Made by a program: the position numbers and the translations under genes
Origin: Promethearchaeota archaeon
GTDB lineage: Archaea > Asgardarchaeota > Lokiarchaeia > Sigynarchaeales > SOKP01
Length of the DNA: 64,000 nt
NCBI GenBank assembly: GCA_019058515.1
Contig: JAHPYY010000192.1
Location: 17,402 to 81,401, forward strand
Reading direction: 5' to 3'
Shown here: piece after piece, positions 25,488 to 34,271 of the stretch
How the letters are laid out: each line of letters opens with the position of its first letter
Numbering within the stretch: the first letter of the stretch is position 1
The notes under the pieces: model-generated
The model's database searches: none
Told to the model about the DNA's origin: nothing
What the model saw: the letters and a program-made list of their open reading frames with translations, nothing else

Positions 25488-25918
25488 AATTAATATAATA
25501 TTATTTTGATCATTTAATATAAAAATATATCTTAAATGACAGTCATTGTATAGGATTTGAATCATCTAAAAAAGTTATAATCTTATACTTTCAAAATATT
25601 TTGAAATAATATAATCAACTTTTTCACCACTCTGGAAGAATAAATGCTATGTTTGTATTTTCTTATTGAGTTAGGTAATTTCAAAAACGAATTAATTAAA
25701 ATTTTTTGTCAGGTTCCCATTCTTTTTTTCTATTTCGAATTAAATATTTTAAGTAACGATTTGATCTTATTCATTAATGGTTTTGATTTATTAAAAGAAT
25801 ACTTTGAGCTATATTTCATATAATGATTTGAAAAAAACCATATCAAGAATTTCTGAAACATATAAACATTGTGCGTATAAATAAAGTATAAATATATTTT
25901 TAATATTCTTGGGTAATT
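25488..25918. other. Divergent AT-rich promoter region
   Basis: A spacer between the minus-strand corrinoid gene and the plus-strand Cwh43-like gene. It should hold both promoters. A minus-strand frame at 25730-25939 overlaps the start of the next gene and has no recognisable features, so I do not call it. Nothing else stands out. Confidence 0.35.
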
Positions 25919-27997
25919 ATGGAAATCTACAACAAACACTTAAGCAAATATTATTCTGAACTAATTCTTTTAAGCATAATATTTCTATTTTTCTTTCAGT
26001 TGATAACTAAATTTGTTGAATCTATTTACATAATGAACTATATTGAGCAGGGTATAAATGAAAATGTAGCTGCGATTTTATTTCTATTGTCTCCAGTAGT
26101 TTTAATATTTTTCAAAAAACAATTTCCTCGTACAATAATGGCATTTGTTGGAGAGCTGATGATTATTTGTAGAATCTTACAACCATTTTTTGGAACACAA
26201 ATTAAAATGATAATTACTGGGCTAGGTGTAGGATGTTTTATGATATTTTTTCCTGCATATCTTAAACACTTATCATCAGAAAATAATGAAAAAAGAGGTT
26301 TGTCATTGGGTATTAGTTTTGGTTTTGGTCTTGCACTTTCGATATTATTTAGAACACTTGGATCGTCAGTTGATATTTCTTTATCATTTTGGTTTCTGTG
26401 GATTGGGTGGGTTCTTGCTGCTATTGGTGCTATTATGATGATAAATCTGCTAAATCCTAAGGAGAGAGAGACTTATCAAATTAATATAAGTAATAAGGGA
26501 GCAATTGCGAGTAAATGGAAAATTCTTGCTCTTAGTCTTGGCTTATTTGGTATTATAATATTATGTTATTTTTCTTTTAGTAGCCCTACTGTTATAGCAA
26601 GGTGGACAGAAGGAGATATCGTAGCAATAACATCAATTATTATATTAGTAATCATGAGTTTTATAATAATTGCATCTTTAAAGCCAGATTTGATTAGTAA
26701 AATTCCTTCTAAGGGGATTTTACTTTGGAATGGATTATTTGTTTTAATGATTGTGCTTACTATTGGAATAAATCAAATTCCATTTGCATTTATCTCATCA
26801 TATCCTTATTATGCTCCTGAAACCACAATATTACATCAGATCATCCTATATGCAATGCTTTTACTTTCACCTATCATTTTCATTGATTTTGTTGTATTAT
26901 CAAGGGAATTAATTAGAAGTAATCCATCAATTCGAAAATTAGGTGTATCGTTTTTCATGGTAGGTTTTTTTTTCATTCTCACGATCTTTTCTGCGGTGTT
27001 TACTACTACTTGGGATTATATTCCCGTCATTGGACCAATATTCAGAGATATGATTTGGCTTGTATTTTTAATTTTGGGAGTAATAATATTTGTGCCAATA
27101 TTTTTAATAAGAAAAGGATCCCTTAAGTTCTCTAAAATTTCCAAAGGTATTAACAATGTTAGATCTAAAAGTGTTGTTATTATCGGAATAATCGCTATAG
27201 TAACAATAATAGGAGGTTTTTTAATAGAACATCCTAACATACAAACACCCACGGATAATAATACTCTTTCGATATTAACGTATAATATTCAACAGGGTGT
27301 TGATGAACCTGGAAATTTAAATTTTGAAGGGCAATACTCTGTTATAAAGAATTTAAACCCTGATATCATTGGTTTACAAGAATCTGATACGAATCGAATA
27401 GCTAATGGAAACTCGGATTTTGTTCGCTATATTACTAATACTCTGGGATATTATTCATATTTTGGTCCCAAAACGGTTACTGGTACTTTCGGAATAGCTT
27501 TGTTATCAAAATATCCTATTGAGAATCCTCGTACATTTTATATGGAATGCGTAGAGGAACAATCTGCGACAATTTGGGCTCAAATTGTTATAGGAACTAA
27601 AAGGTTCAATATTTTTGTAACTCATCTTGGAAATTATAGAGATACAACCACTGGAGATAGAACTCAAATAATCCAACAAGAAAATCTTCTAACTGTTACT
27701 GCTGGAAAAGAGAATGTAATTTTAATGGGAGATTTTAATTTTGACCCTAATACAGAACAATATAATATAACTACTACTCAACTTTATGATGCTTGGGAGT
27801 TAGTATCTAACGATAATCCTTCAAATGCCGTAGTTGATCCTGTCATTGCTGGTGAGCGTACAATCCCAGATGAAAGAATAGACCAAATTTTTGTTTCACA
27901 TGAGTTAAATGAATCATTCACGTATATTCATTATACTGGGGGGTTAGAATCGGATCATCCTGCTTTATATGCAACTTTAGATTTAACAACTATTTAA
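25919..27997 (+). CDS. Cwh43/PGAP2IP-like membrane protein with EEP phosphodiesterase domain
   Basis: 692 residues. Residues about 15-435 contain 11-12 transmembrane helices. After a last helix near 420-440 comes an endonuclease/exonuclease/phosphatase domain (about 450-690): LSILTYNIQQGV, IIGLQESD, FVTHLGNYRD, ILMGDFNFDPN, DERIDQIFVS and ESDHPALYATL, which covers all the catalytic N, E, H, D, N, D and H residues. Many membrane helices followed by an EEP domain is the layout of the C-terminal half of eukaryotic Cwh43 (PGAP2IP), which remodels GPI lipids. The EEP domain probably faces outside. Function here is inferred only. Confidence 0.7.
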   Translation: MEIYNKHLSKYYSELILLSIIFLFFFQLITKFVESIYIMNYIEQGINENVAAILFLLSPVVLIFFKKQFPRTIMAFVGELMIICRILQPFFGTQIKMIITGLGVGCFMIFFPAYLKHLSSENNEKRGLSLGISFGFGLALSILFRTLGSSVDISLSFWFLWIGWVLAAIGAIMMINLLNPKERETYQINISNKGAIASKWKILALSLGLFGIIILCYFSFSSPTVIARWTEGDIVAITSIIILVIMSFIIIASLKPDLISKIPSKGILLWNGLFVLMIVLTIGINQIPFAFISSYPYYAPETTILHQIILYAMLLLSPIIFIDFVVLSRELIRSNPSIRKLGVSFFMVGFFFILTIFSAVFTTTWDYIPVIGPIFRDMIWLVFLILGVIIFVPIFLIRKGSLKFSKISKGINNVRSKSVVIIGIIAIVTIIGGFLIEHPNIQTPTDNNTLSILTYNIQQGVDEPGNLNFEGQYSVIKNLNPDIIGLQESDTNRIANGNSDFVRYITNTLGYYSYFGPKTVTGTFGIALLSKYPIENPRTFYMECVEEQSATIWAQIVIGTKRFNIFVTHLGNYRDTTTGDRTQIIQQENLLTVTAGKENVILMGDFNFDPNTEQYNITTTQLYDAWELVSNDNPSNAVVDPVIAGERTIPDERIDQIFVSHELNESFTYIHYTGGLESDHPALYATLDLTTI

Positions 27998-28009
27998 TTT
28001 TTTTTTTTT
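27998..28009 (+). terminator. T-run terminator
   Basis: Twelve consecutive T directly after the stop of the Cwh43-like gene. This is a typical archaeal termination signal. Confidence 0.5.
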
Positions 28010-28035
28010 AATATTTAGGATAAAAAGAGTCTTCC

Positions 28036-28746
28036 TTAAACTAAAGCGGAATCACTGATTCGTATCTTTTTGGTGACTCGTTGTGATCCTAATCTTGCAA
28101 TCCAATCAAAAAGCATGCAAAATATTTTAGGAGGCATTCCTGCTTCTTTAATTTCTTCTTCTATTAGAGCATCAAAAGATTGATAAGTTGCTTTCTCTCT
28201 CACGATCCAATGATTAAGCAATATCAAATCATGGTCTCCATCCCAATCAATAGTAGGAATTTGCTCTCGTGTAATGATTCCAGTATGTATCATTCCTTCG
28301 TATAATTCTTTATCATAAAGAGCTTCGCACGCAATCCACCTCTCGTTTAAAAAACATTCGCAATAAAAATGACCAATGGGATTAGGCAAGTGTTTATATA
28401 TAAATTTCGGTAAGATAAATTCGAGAATCTCTTTTTTTATTTCAACGTAATGAAGTCTTGTAGGAATTGATACAGCCCGCAATAAGGCAGTATGTAGATT
28501 TATTTTATTACAATAATCCACAGTAGAGCTTTTTAACGTTTTAGATGCTTTAATAAATATATTTAATGTTGCGTTAAATTCAATTTTATCTCTGATAAAA
28601 AAAAAGATTTTTAAAGCCTTTTCTCTCTCATTTTTTGCATCTTGGATGATGACTCCTAATTTTTTTTTTAATTTTAGGTCGTGAAAATTGCATAATTTGG
28701 TTTCTTTTAAATATTCGTTCATATTGGATATTCTCAAGCTTATCAT
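28036..28746 (-). CDS. Transglutaminase-like superfamily protein
   Basis: 236 residues. The papain-like transglutaminase core is visible: SSTVDYCNKINLHTALLRA with the catalytic cysteine, IPTRLHYVEI, and the histidine in GHFYCECFLNERWIACEAL, followed by acidic residues in DWDGDHD. Such proteins are usually cysteine proteases or amidases acting on peptides. No signal peptide is seen. It is the gene that would originally have followed acs before the cassette was inserted. Confidence 0.7.
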   Translation of the reverse strand: MISLRISNMNEYLKETKLCNFHDLKLKKKLGVIIQDAKNEREKALKIFFFIRDKIEFNATLNIFIKASKTLKSSTVDYCNKINLHTALLRAVSIPTRLHYVEIKKEILEFILPKFIYKHLPNPIGHFYCECFLNERWIACEALYDKELYEGMIHTGIITREQIPTIDWDGDHDLILLNHWIVREKATYQSFDALIEEEIKEAGMPPKIFCMLFDWIARLGSQRVTKKIRISDSALV

Positions 28747-28899
28747 TTACTAAACAATAAATCAACTTTAAGAATTTATTCTTTAAATAATTTTAGAACA
28801 ATTTTAACGATAGAATAAGACGTAACTTTTGATATCAAACTAAGAATTCCCAACAAAAGGATCAAATAAAAAAATAAAAAAGCAAAATACAAATATAAT

Positions 28900-29147
28900 T
28901 TATCCTATTTCAACATCCATCTTCTTGCGTTCTTCGAGAAGGGTATCGACAACGGCTGGATCTGCTAATGTGGTCACATTTCCTACATCCGACATAGTCG
29001 CAATGGCTTTTAGTATTCTTCGCATTATTTTTCCACTTCTCGTTTTTGGAAGTGTGTCGGCGAATTGAACGACATCTGGTTGGAACACATATCCAATTTC
29101 TTGTCTAACATGCATTCTAATTTCTTTGGATAACTTAGCGGATTTCT
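28900..29147 (-). pseudogene. Detached 3' end of acs (displaced copy)
   Basis: This frame encodes the last ~80 residues of acetyl-CoA synthetase, from [18 protein letters not shown] through the catalytic loop [12 protein letters not shown] to MDVEIG and stop. It has no start and no upstream acs sequence; a stop codon lies just ahead of the homology. Its 71 residues after the first Met differ from the intact gene end at only six positions, while third codon positions differ often. It appears to be the original acs end, cut off by a cassette inserted between 29148 and 31918. Confidence 0.85.
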
Positions 29148-29199
29148 AATAATTTTGAAATGTGTTTCTATAGATTATTTGTATTATAAATTATGCAAT

Positions 29200-30177
29200 T
29201 TAGAATAATAAAACTAATTTCTTAAAAATTGGGTCTAATATTTTTATTGTCTGTTCATCAATTATCAAATTCTTCTGGAGCATAAGATGAGGATGAATAA
29301 AATTTCGATAATCACGAAGTATTTGATCTGCTCTAAACCAGTCATTTGGATCACCAATTAATTGATTTTTTTGGATGTGAATAATACACTCATGAAATCC
29401 AGGATTATTGTTATTAGGTATTTTTATTTTATTTTCTAAGAAATATTGATATGTTAATAAGTCTAAAATTGAACCCATTTTTATTGCGACATCTCTCCAT
29501 TTCTTATTTTCCATTAAAAAATATAAGGTATCATAATCTTCCCTGAGAAATTCTTTTGTATTTGGATCTTGAATATCGGTGAAGAGGTTTTTTAATTTTG
29601 TATGGTATAACAAAAAATCTCTACCCCTTTTTTTTAAAATTGGTTCATATTCTTTAAAAAAAATAAAACCATCTTTACCTGAGTAGCCACAAGCATTTGA
29701 TCTGATGAATATTCCAGCTATTCCATAAGTAATAAACCGAATTCGTTCATAATCTTCAGTTGAGAGTTTTAATTTATTGATAATTTTATCAATTGGTAAT
29801 ATACCCCATTGATTTCCAACTCCTGGATCTAATTTAAATTTTCCAATTTCTACACCTCTAAAAATTTTTAAGATTTTCACCATCAAATCAGTAAAGATAA
29901 GATTCATACCTGACATATTCCTCTCCCAATTTAAAATACCAACTAGTTTTATGCTTAATACATAATCCTCTCTTGTAGGGATCCATGTTTTTTCAATGTA
30001 CTTTTTTTCCACCAACTGATTTAGTATATACATAACATCATTAGGATGGTTTTTATTAAATGGCTTTAATTTTATTATTTCCTTAAATGGAATTCTAAGC
30101 CAAGAATCTGATTTGGAAAGGATTTTACTATAAAAAAAATCCAACAATGCAAATTCTAAATTATTTTGATTTGCCAC
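29200..30177 (-). CDS. Cassette protein with wHTH-like start and HEPN-like end
   Basis: 325 residues. The N-terminal ~75 residues resemble a winged helix (DVMYILNQLVEKKYIEKTW). The C-terminal ~120 are helical and end with ILRDYRNFIHPHL, which matches the R(x4-6)H motif of HEPN ribonuclease-type domains. HEPN proteins often act in toxin-antitoxin or defence systems, though some are non-catalytic. The gene is confined to the inserted cassette and is very AT-rich. A role as toxin, regulator or stabiliser of the element is inferred. Confidence 0.5.
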   Translation of the reverse strand: MANQNNLEFALLDFFYSKILSKSDSWLRIPFKEIIKLKPFNKNHPNDVMYILNQLVEKKYIEKTWIPTREDYVLSIKLVGILNWERNMSGMNLIFTDLMVKILKIFRGVEIGKFKLDPGVGNQWGILPIDKIINKLKLSTEDYERIRFITYGIAGIFIRSNACGYSGKDGFIFFKEYEPILKKRGRDFLLYHTKLKNLFTDIQDPNTKEFLREDYDTLYFLMENKKWRDVAIKMGSILDLLTYQYFLENKIKIPNNNNPGFHECIIHIQKNQLIGDPNDWFRADQILRDYRNFIHPHLMLQKNLIIDEQTIKILDPIFKKLVLLF

Positions 30178-30386
30178 TATTAAATCATTTTTGATTCTTT
30201 TTTCTATGTTTTCTTTTATAATATTATACCAAGGAATCCTTAATTATTAGTACAAACTTTTTATTTCTTTTTTTTTTGAAAATCATCTTACCCTTTTTAA
30301 ATAAAATTTTTAAATTTTATTTAAATATGTTTAAAATTACTATTTATTGACATTTATAATGATTTATTTATTAATTTTAAAATAAA

Positions 30387-31880
30387 ATGAGTGATAGAAA
30401 AGATTCAGAATTATTTTGTGGAGATAATAATATTTTCACAATAGAACTTGCTGAGAATGATCCGTTATGGCGTGTTAGAGCTTATGTTATGGGATTTCTT
30501 TTGGCAGATGGGACAATTAGAACTAATCCTTATGAAATAAGTGCTACCCAAAAAGAACGAGATAAAGAGATTCTATTAAATATTCAAAGAGCTTTAGGAG
30601 GAAACATTAATGGTCCTGATGAAAATAACAAATACCATTTAAATGTCTTTAGTAAAGAATTAGTTTTAACATTACTCGATTTTGGGATGGTAAAAGCACA
30701 TAGTAAAGAAGAAATAGCATCGATAATCTATCCCCCAGACTTTATACAGAATAGAATTTATGGACAAACTTTAGTACGTGATTTTTTTAGAGGTTATTTT
30801 GATGGTGATGGTTGGTTTGCTGGCTCTTTTTCCAGAGGAGATACCAGCTTTAAATTAATTGGGCCATTTAATTTTTTAAATTCGCTTAACCAACTTATAT
30901 TAAATGAAGTACCTGGATTAACTTCTTTTATAACAAATGAAAGAAAACAATATTTTATAATAAAAGATCAGAAATATCAATTGTTTTCTAAATTTACCAT
31001 ATATAAAAGAGGTTATGGTTTCTATCGTTTAAGTCCATTAGACTTAGAAAAAGGAGAAATATTAACCTTAGATCATCCATGGTTAAAAATACTTCATTTT
31101 AGTGGTAATTTGAATACAAATAGACTATTTAATTGGCTTTATGTGGATGATGATCAATTCGATACATTCGAAATCCAGGGAATAAAAATCTGTGGAAAAA
31201 GGAAATTCGAAAAAGCTCTCAATGAACTCGGAAATGCTAGATTTCGAAAAGAAAGATTAGCTCCAAATTGGAAGGATGTGCTGTATGAAACAATACTGCA
31301 AATGCATTCTCGATTTTATAAAACACAAGAATTAATCGATATATCAAATACTATTCTAAGAGAAAAATTAGAAATACTTAACCTAACTTATTTATATGAT
31401 ACAAATAAAGTCCATAATAGGGACAAATTTGTAGAAAGACTAAAATTTCTTGAATATTTGGATAATGTAATAGTTTCTTATCGTTCAGGAAGAGAGAATT
31501 ATTATTATAGTAAACTAAATCGTTTAACAAATGTACCTACACAATTAACAAAACATATTGATTTAATAGGTAGAAATGGAATAAAAAGAAATATAAAAAA
31601 TTTAATAATATTAATTCTCATTGAAAATTCCATGAAGTTTAACGATCTAATAGATGAAATAAGAAATCGAGGAATTTTTCATGAACATGGGTTTTATTCA
31701 AAAAATATTAAGTTATCTTTAGCTCAACTGAAATCTTTTGATATAGTTAATGTTGATGATAAAGAAAAAGAGTTTGAAAACCAAAAATTCTCCTTAAATA
31801 CATCAGTTTTATATAAATATTATAAAATAAATATACTAACATTAAAGAAAGAGTTAACCAATCTCTTTTATGAAACTTAA
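30387..31880 (+). CDS. LAGLIDADG homing endonuclease
   Basis: 497 residues. Two LAGLIDADG motifs are clear, AYVMGFLLADGTI near residue 33 and DFFRGYFDGDGWF near 132, about 100 residues apart as in single-chain enzymes. The acidic residue ending each motif (D) is the metal-binding catalytic site. The part after about 200 is long, with helical wHTH-like stretches (KNLIILILIENSMKFNDLI) that may add DNA binding. It is not inside an intron or intein. It sits 38 bp from the end of acs and points toward it. Cutting an acs allele lacking the cassette would drive its spread. Confidence 0.85.
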   Translation: MSDRKDSELFCGDNNIFTIELAENDPLWRVRAYVMGFLLADGTIRTNPYEISATQKERDKEILLNIQRALGGNINGPDENNKYHLNVFSKELVLTLLDFGMVKAHSKEEIASIIYPPDFIQNRIYGQTLVRDFFRGYFDGDGWFAGSFSRGDTSFKLIGPFNFLNSLNQLILNEVPGLTSFITNERKQYFIIKDQKYQLFSKFTIYKRGYGFYRLSPLDLEKGEILTLDHPWLKILHFSGNLNTNRLFNWLYVDDDQFDTFEIQGIKICGKRKFEKALNELGNARFRKERLAPNWKDVLYETILQMHSRFYKTQELIDISNTILREKLEILNLTYLYDTNKVHNRDKFVERLKFLEYLDNVIVSYRSGRENYYYSKLNRLTNVPTQLTKHIDLIGRNGIKRNIKNLIILILIENSMKFNDLIDEIRNRGIFHEHGFYSKNIKLSLAQLKSFDIVNVDDKEKEFENQKFSLNTSVLYKYYKINILTLKKELTNLFYET

Positions 31881-31890
31881 CTAATTAACT

Positions 31891-31900
31891 AAAAAAAAAA
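31891..31900 (-). terminator. T-run terminator of acs
   Basis: Ten A on the plus strand, hence ten T on the coding strand of acs, 18 bp after its stop. It lies between the convergent acs and endonuclease genes. Confidence 0.4.
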
Positions 31901-31918
31901 GAAAAATTTGGATTTAAT

Positions 31919-33962
31919 TTAACCTAATTCTACATCCATTTTCTTGCGTTCTTCGAGTAAAGTATCTACTACAGACGGATCAGCTAAAGTGGTGACATTT
32001 CCAACATCAGACATGGTAGTAATCGCTTTAAGAATCCTTCGCATGATTTTTCCACTTCTCGTTTTAGGTAATGCGTCAGCAAATTGAATGACATCTGGTT
32101 GAAATACAGGACCAATCTCTTGTCTAACATGCATTCGAATCTCTTTGGATAATTTAGCGGATTTCTCGACATTTTGCATTAATGTCACAAATGCCCAAAT
32201 AGCCTGTCCTTTTATTTTATGTGGAAAAGGAGCAACCGCAGCTTCTGCAACACTTGGATGACTTACAAGAGCAGATTCTACTTCCATAGTTCCTATTCGA
32301 TGTCCTGATACTTTAATTACGTCATCTAATCGTCCTAGAATCCAGTAATAACCGTCTTCATCTCGTCGGGCACCATCACCAGTATAGTAGTGTCCGGGAT
32401 ATCTTTCAAGATAAGTGGATTTAAAACGTTCTGTATCACCCCAAACATCTCTCAACATCCCTGGCCAGGGAGCTTGAATAGCGAAATATCCTCCTTCATT
32501 TGCTTCTGTTACTTCATCTCCTTCTAAATCAAAGATAACTGGTTTAACTCCTAAGAATGGTAAGCAGCATGAACCTGGTTTTGTAGGTGTAGCAGTCGCT
32601 ATTGGAGTCATAATAAACCCCCCCGTCTCTGTTAGCTAATAATTGCGAGTTGCAACCATTTTTTGCCAGTATGTATCTACTATAGGGCATTTGGATTTAC
32701 CTACGACTCGATGATACCATGTCCACGCTTCGGGATTTATTGGTTCTCCTACCGTTCCAAGGACTTTTATAGTGCTTAAATCGTGTTTGGTTACGGGTTC
32801 CTCCCCGTATCTCATTAGGGCTCTGATTGCCGTTGGAGCGGTGTAGAAGTGGGTAACTTTGTGTCGCTCGACAATATCCCAGAATCGATTTATCTCTGGG
32901 TATGTAGGGACTCCTTCGAACATCAGACTCGTTGCTCCGTTAGCTAATGGACCATATACAATGTAGGAATGTCCGGTAATCCAGCCTATATTTCAGCAAA
33001 GCTTAGCGATATGCTTAGCATTCTGCTGTACAGTACCAGACATCTCCTTCCTTGTAATTAAACACGATTTTATGAGTGAACGAGGTGTATAAAATATATC
33101 CCGCGGTCGTGTGTTTCACGCCTTTCGGTTTACCCGTCGTACCGCTTGTGTAAAGAATGAATAGAGTGTCCTCTGAGTCCATTTCTTCGCACGGGCAATC
33201 ATCGCTTACATCAGAGATAAAGTCGTGGTACCAGATATCCTTAAGGGTGTGAGGAACTTCGTTTCCCGACCTCTTAACTACAATTACATGCTCAATTGTT
33301 GGCACATCGTCAATAATTTGAACAACATCCGCCATTTTTGGATAGGTTTTTCCCGCTCGTAAAGTCTCGTCGCTGGTAAATAATAATCGAGAGTCAGAAT
33401 CCTCAATTCTATCTTTCACTGCTTCTTTAGAAAAGCCACCAAATACGATGGAGTGAATAACACCGATACGAGAGCACGCCAACATGATTATGGCTAATTC
33501 GGGAATCATAGGGAGCCATATAGTGACTCTGTCACCTTTCTTAAGGCCCAATTTTTTCATTTTGTTAGCAACTTTAGATACTTCTTTCAACAAATCGTTG
33601 TAGGTAAAGTTTCTGACTTCCCCTGGCTCGTCAGCTTCCCAAATAATAGCTAGTTTGTTGCCTTTACCTGCCTTAACGTGTCTATCAATGCAGTTGTAAC
33701 ACACGTTGAGTTTTCCTCCTACGAACCATTTACCAGGGAATAAATCGGTTTTTTCCCACACTTTATCATAGGGTTTAATCCAGTCTAACGACTTTGCTTG
33801 TTCTCCCCAGAAACTCTCCATGTCTTCGATAGATTTTTTGTACTGCTCTTTATATTCCTCCATAGACATTCCAGAGTTAGCAAACTCGGCATTCAAGTCT
33901 CTAGGATCGAATTTTCGAGTTTCAGTTAGGATGCTTTCCATTTTCTTATCTTCTTCTGCCAT
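31919..33962 (-). CDS. acs: Acetyl-CoA synthetase (AMP-forming), interrupted by two short inserts
   Basis: The gene reads as three frames (33962-33015, 32923-32636, 32611-31919). Removing 31 nt at 32992-33022 and 30 nt at 32633-32662 joins them into one ~660-residue protein, the family's normal size. Motifs then run in order: [23 protein letters not shown] (ATP loop), WYCTA joined to DIGWITGH, DTYWQ joined to [25 protein letters not shown], and [11 protein letters not shown] with the catalytic lysine. It makes acetyl-CoA from acetate, ATP and CoA. The rest shows no decay, so the inserts may be spliced. The spread of the last ~75 codons is explained by the adjacent cassette. Divergent from a CoA-transferase gene. 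Confidence 0.85.
32633..32662 (-). other. 30-nt hairpin insert in acs, candidate mini-intron 2
   Basis: Between the codons for DTYWQ and TETGG lie 30 nt that keep the frame but contain a TAG. Removing them restores the highly conserved YWQTETGG. The insert forms a 9-bp stem AATGGTTGC/GCAATTATT (two G-U pairs) with loop AACTC. Exon bases TGGC can pair with GCTA at the insert's end, giving a 4-bp central helix flanked by A-rich bulges, as in bulge-helix-bulge introns. The outer helix is weak. Confidence 0.45.
32992..33022 (-). other. 31-nt hairpin insert in acs, candidate mini-intron 1
   Basis: In mRNA sense the coding sequence runs TGTACAGCAG, then 31 extra nt, then ATATAGGCTGG. Excision gives A-D-I-G-W, the exact conserved acs sequence; retention gives a frameshift and stop. 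The insert folds on itself: CAGCA pairs with TGCTG, GCTAAGC with GCTAAGC (one A/A mismatch, 5-nt loop ATATC), and the flanking TGTA with TATA beyond a 3-nt AAA bulge. This resembles the bulge-helix-bulge recognised by archaeal splicing endonuclease, though not in perfect form. Confidence 0.5.
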
Positions 33963-34271
33963 AAAACTTCACAATTTCGAATTTTTTTTTTTTTATTAAT
34001 GGTAAATAAGATATTTTTTAATAGTTCTTTAAAAATTTTAAAGATACTTGAATTTCCGTATACTATAAAAGTTTTACGATTTTTTCAAGTTAACAAATTC
34101 AAAAGAAGTAGGGATGAAGGATTTTTAAAAATTTCAATTATAAATTTGAAGGTTTTATGAAAATTTCAAATTTATACGAAAGCGGTGAGGTTTTCGTAAA
34201 TTATTATATGAACTATTAAACTTTTGAGTATCTTTTATTTAACATAACACCCATATATTTTTTGATAGATA
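33963..34271. other. Divergent promoter region between acs and CoA-transferase
   Basis: A 309-bp AT-rich spacer between two divergent acetate-metabolism genes. It should contain both promoters. A T-run lies just upstream of acs. I see no further gene or clear operator. Confidence 0.35.

Larger units (their letters stand above)
28900..32166. mobile_element. Putative homing cassette with recoded acs 3' end
   Basis: Two versions of the acs 3' end (28900-29147 and 31919-32166), in the same orientation, bound a segment of about 2.8 kb. It carries a HEPN/wHTH gene and a LAGLIDADG endonuclease gene. The copy still joined to acs keeps the gene whole, so insertion did not destroy it. The silent divergence between copies suggests the element brought its own acs end from another lineage. 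This resembles phages that integrate into icd and replace its 3' end. Exact borders lie near the shared stretch TTAGCGGATTTCT at both ends. Confidence 0.6.

Noticed and set aside
24943..25509. Long plus-strand frame of 188 codons inside the corrinoid gene
   Set aside because: It is antisense to the clearly coding corrinoid protein gene and has serine/leucine-rich composition typical of shadow frames.
25730..25939. Minus-strand frame of 69 codons upstream of the Cwh43-like gene
   Set aside because: It overlaps the start of a well-supported gene on the other strand, is AT-rich, and shows no domain or family pattern.
32633..32662. TAG in acs as pyrrolysine
   Set aside because: The TAG lies inside a 30-nt segment foreign to acs; reading through it would still leave ten extra residues in a strictly conserved motif.
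33015..33962. Treating the three acs frames as three separate genes
   Set aside because: They join end to end into one normal acetyl-CoA synthetase once the 31-nt and 30-nt inserts are skipped, and each piece alone lacks essential parts of the enzyme.
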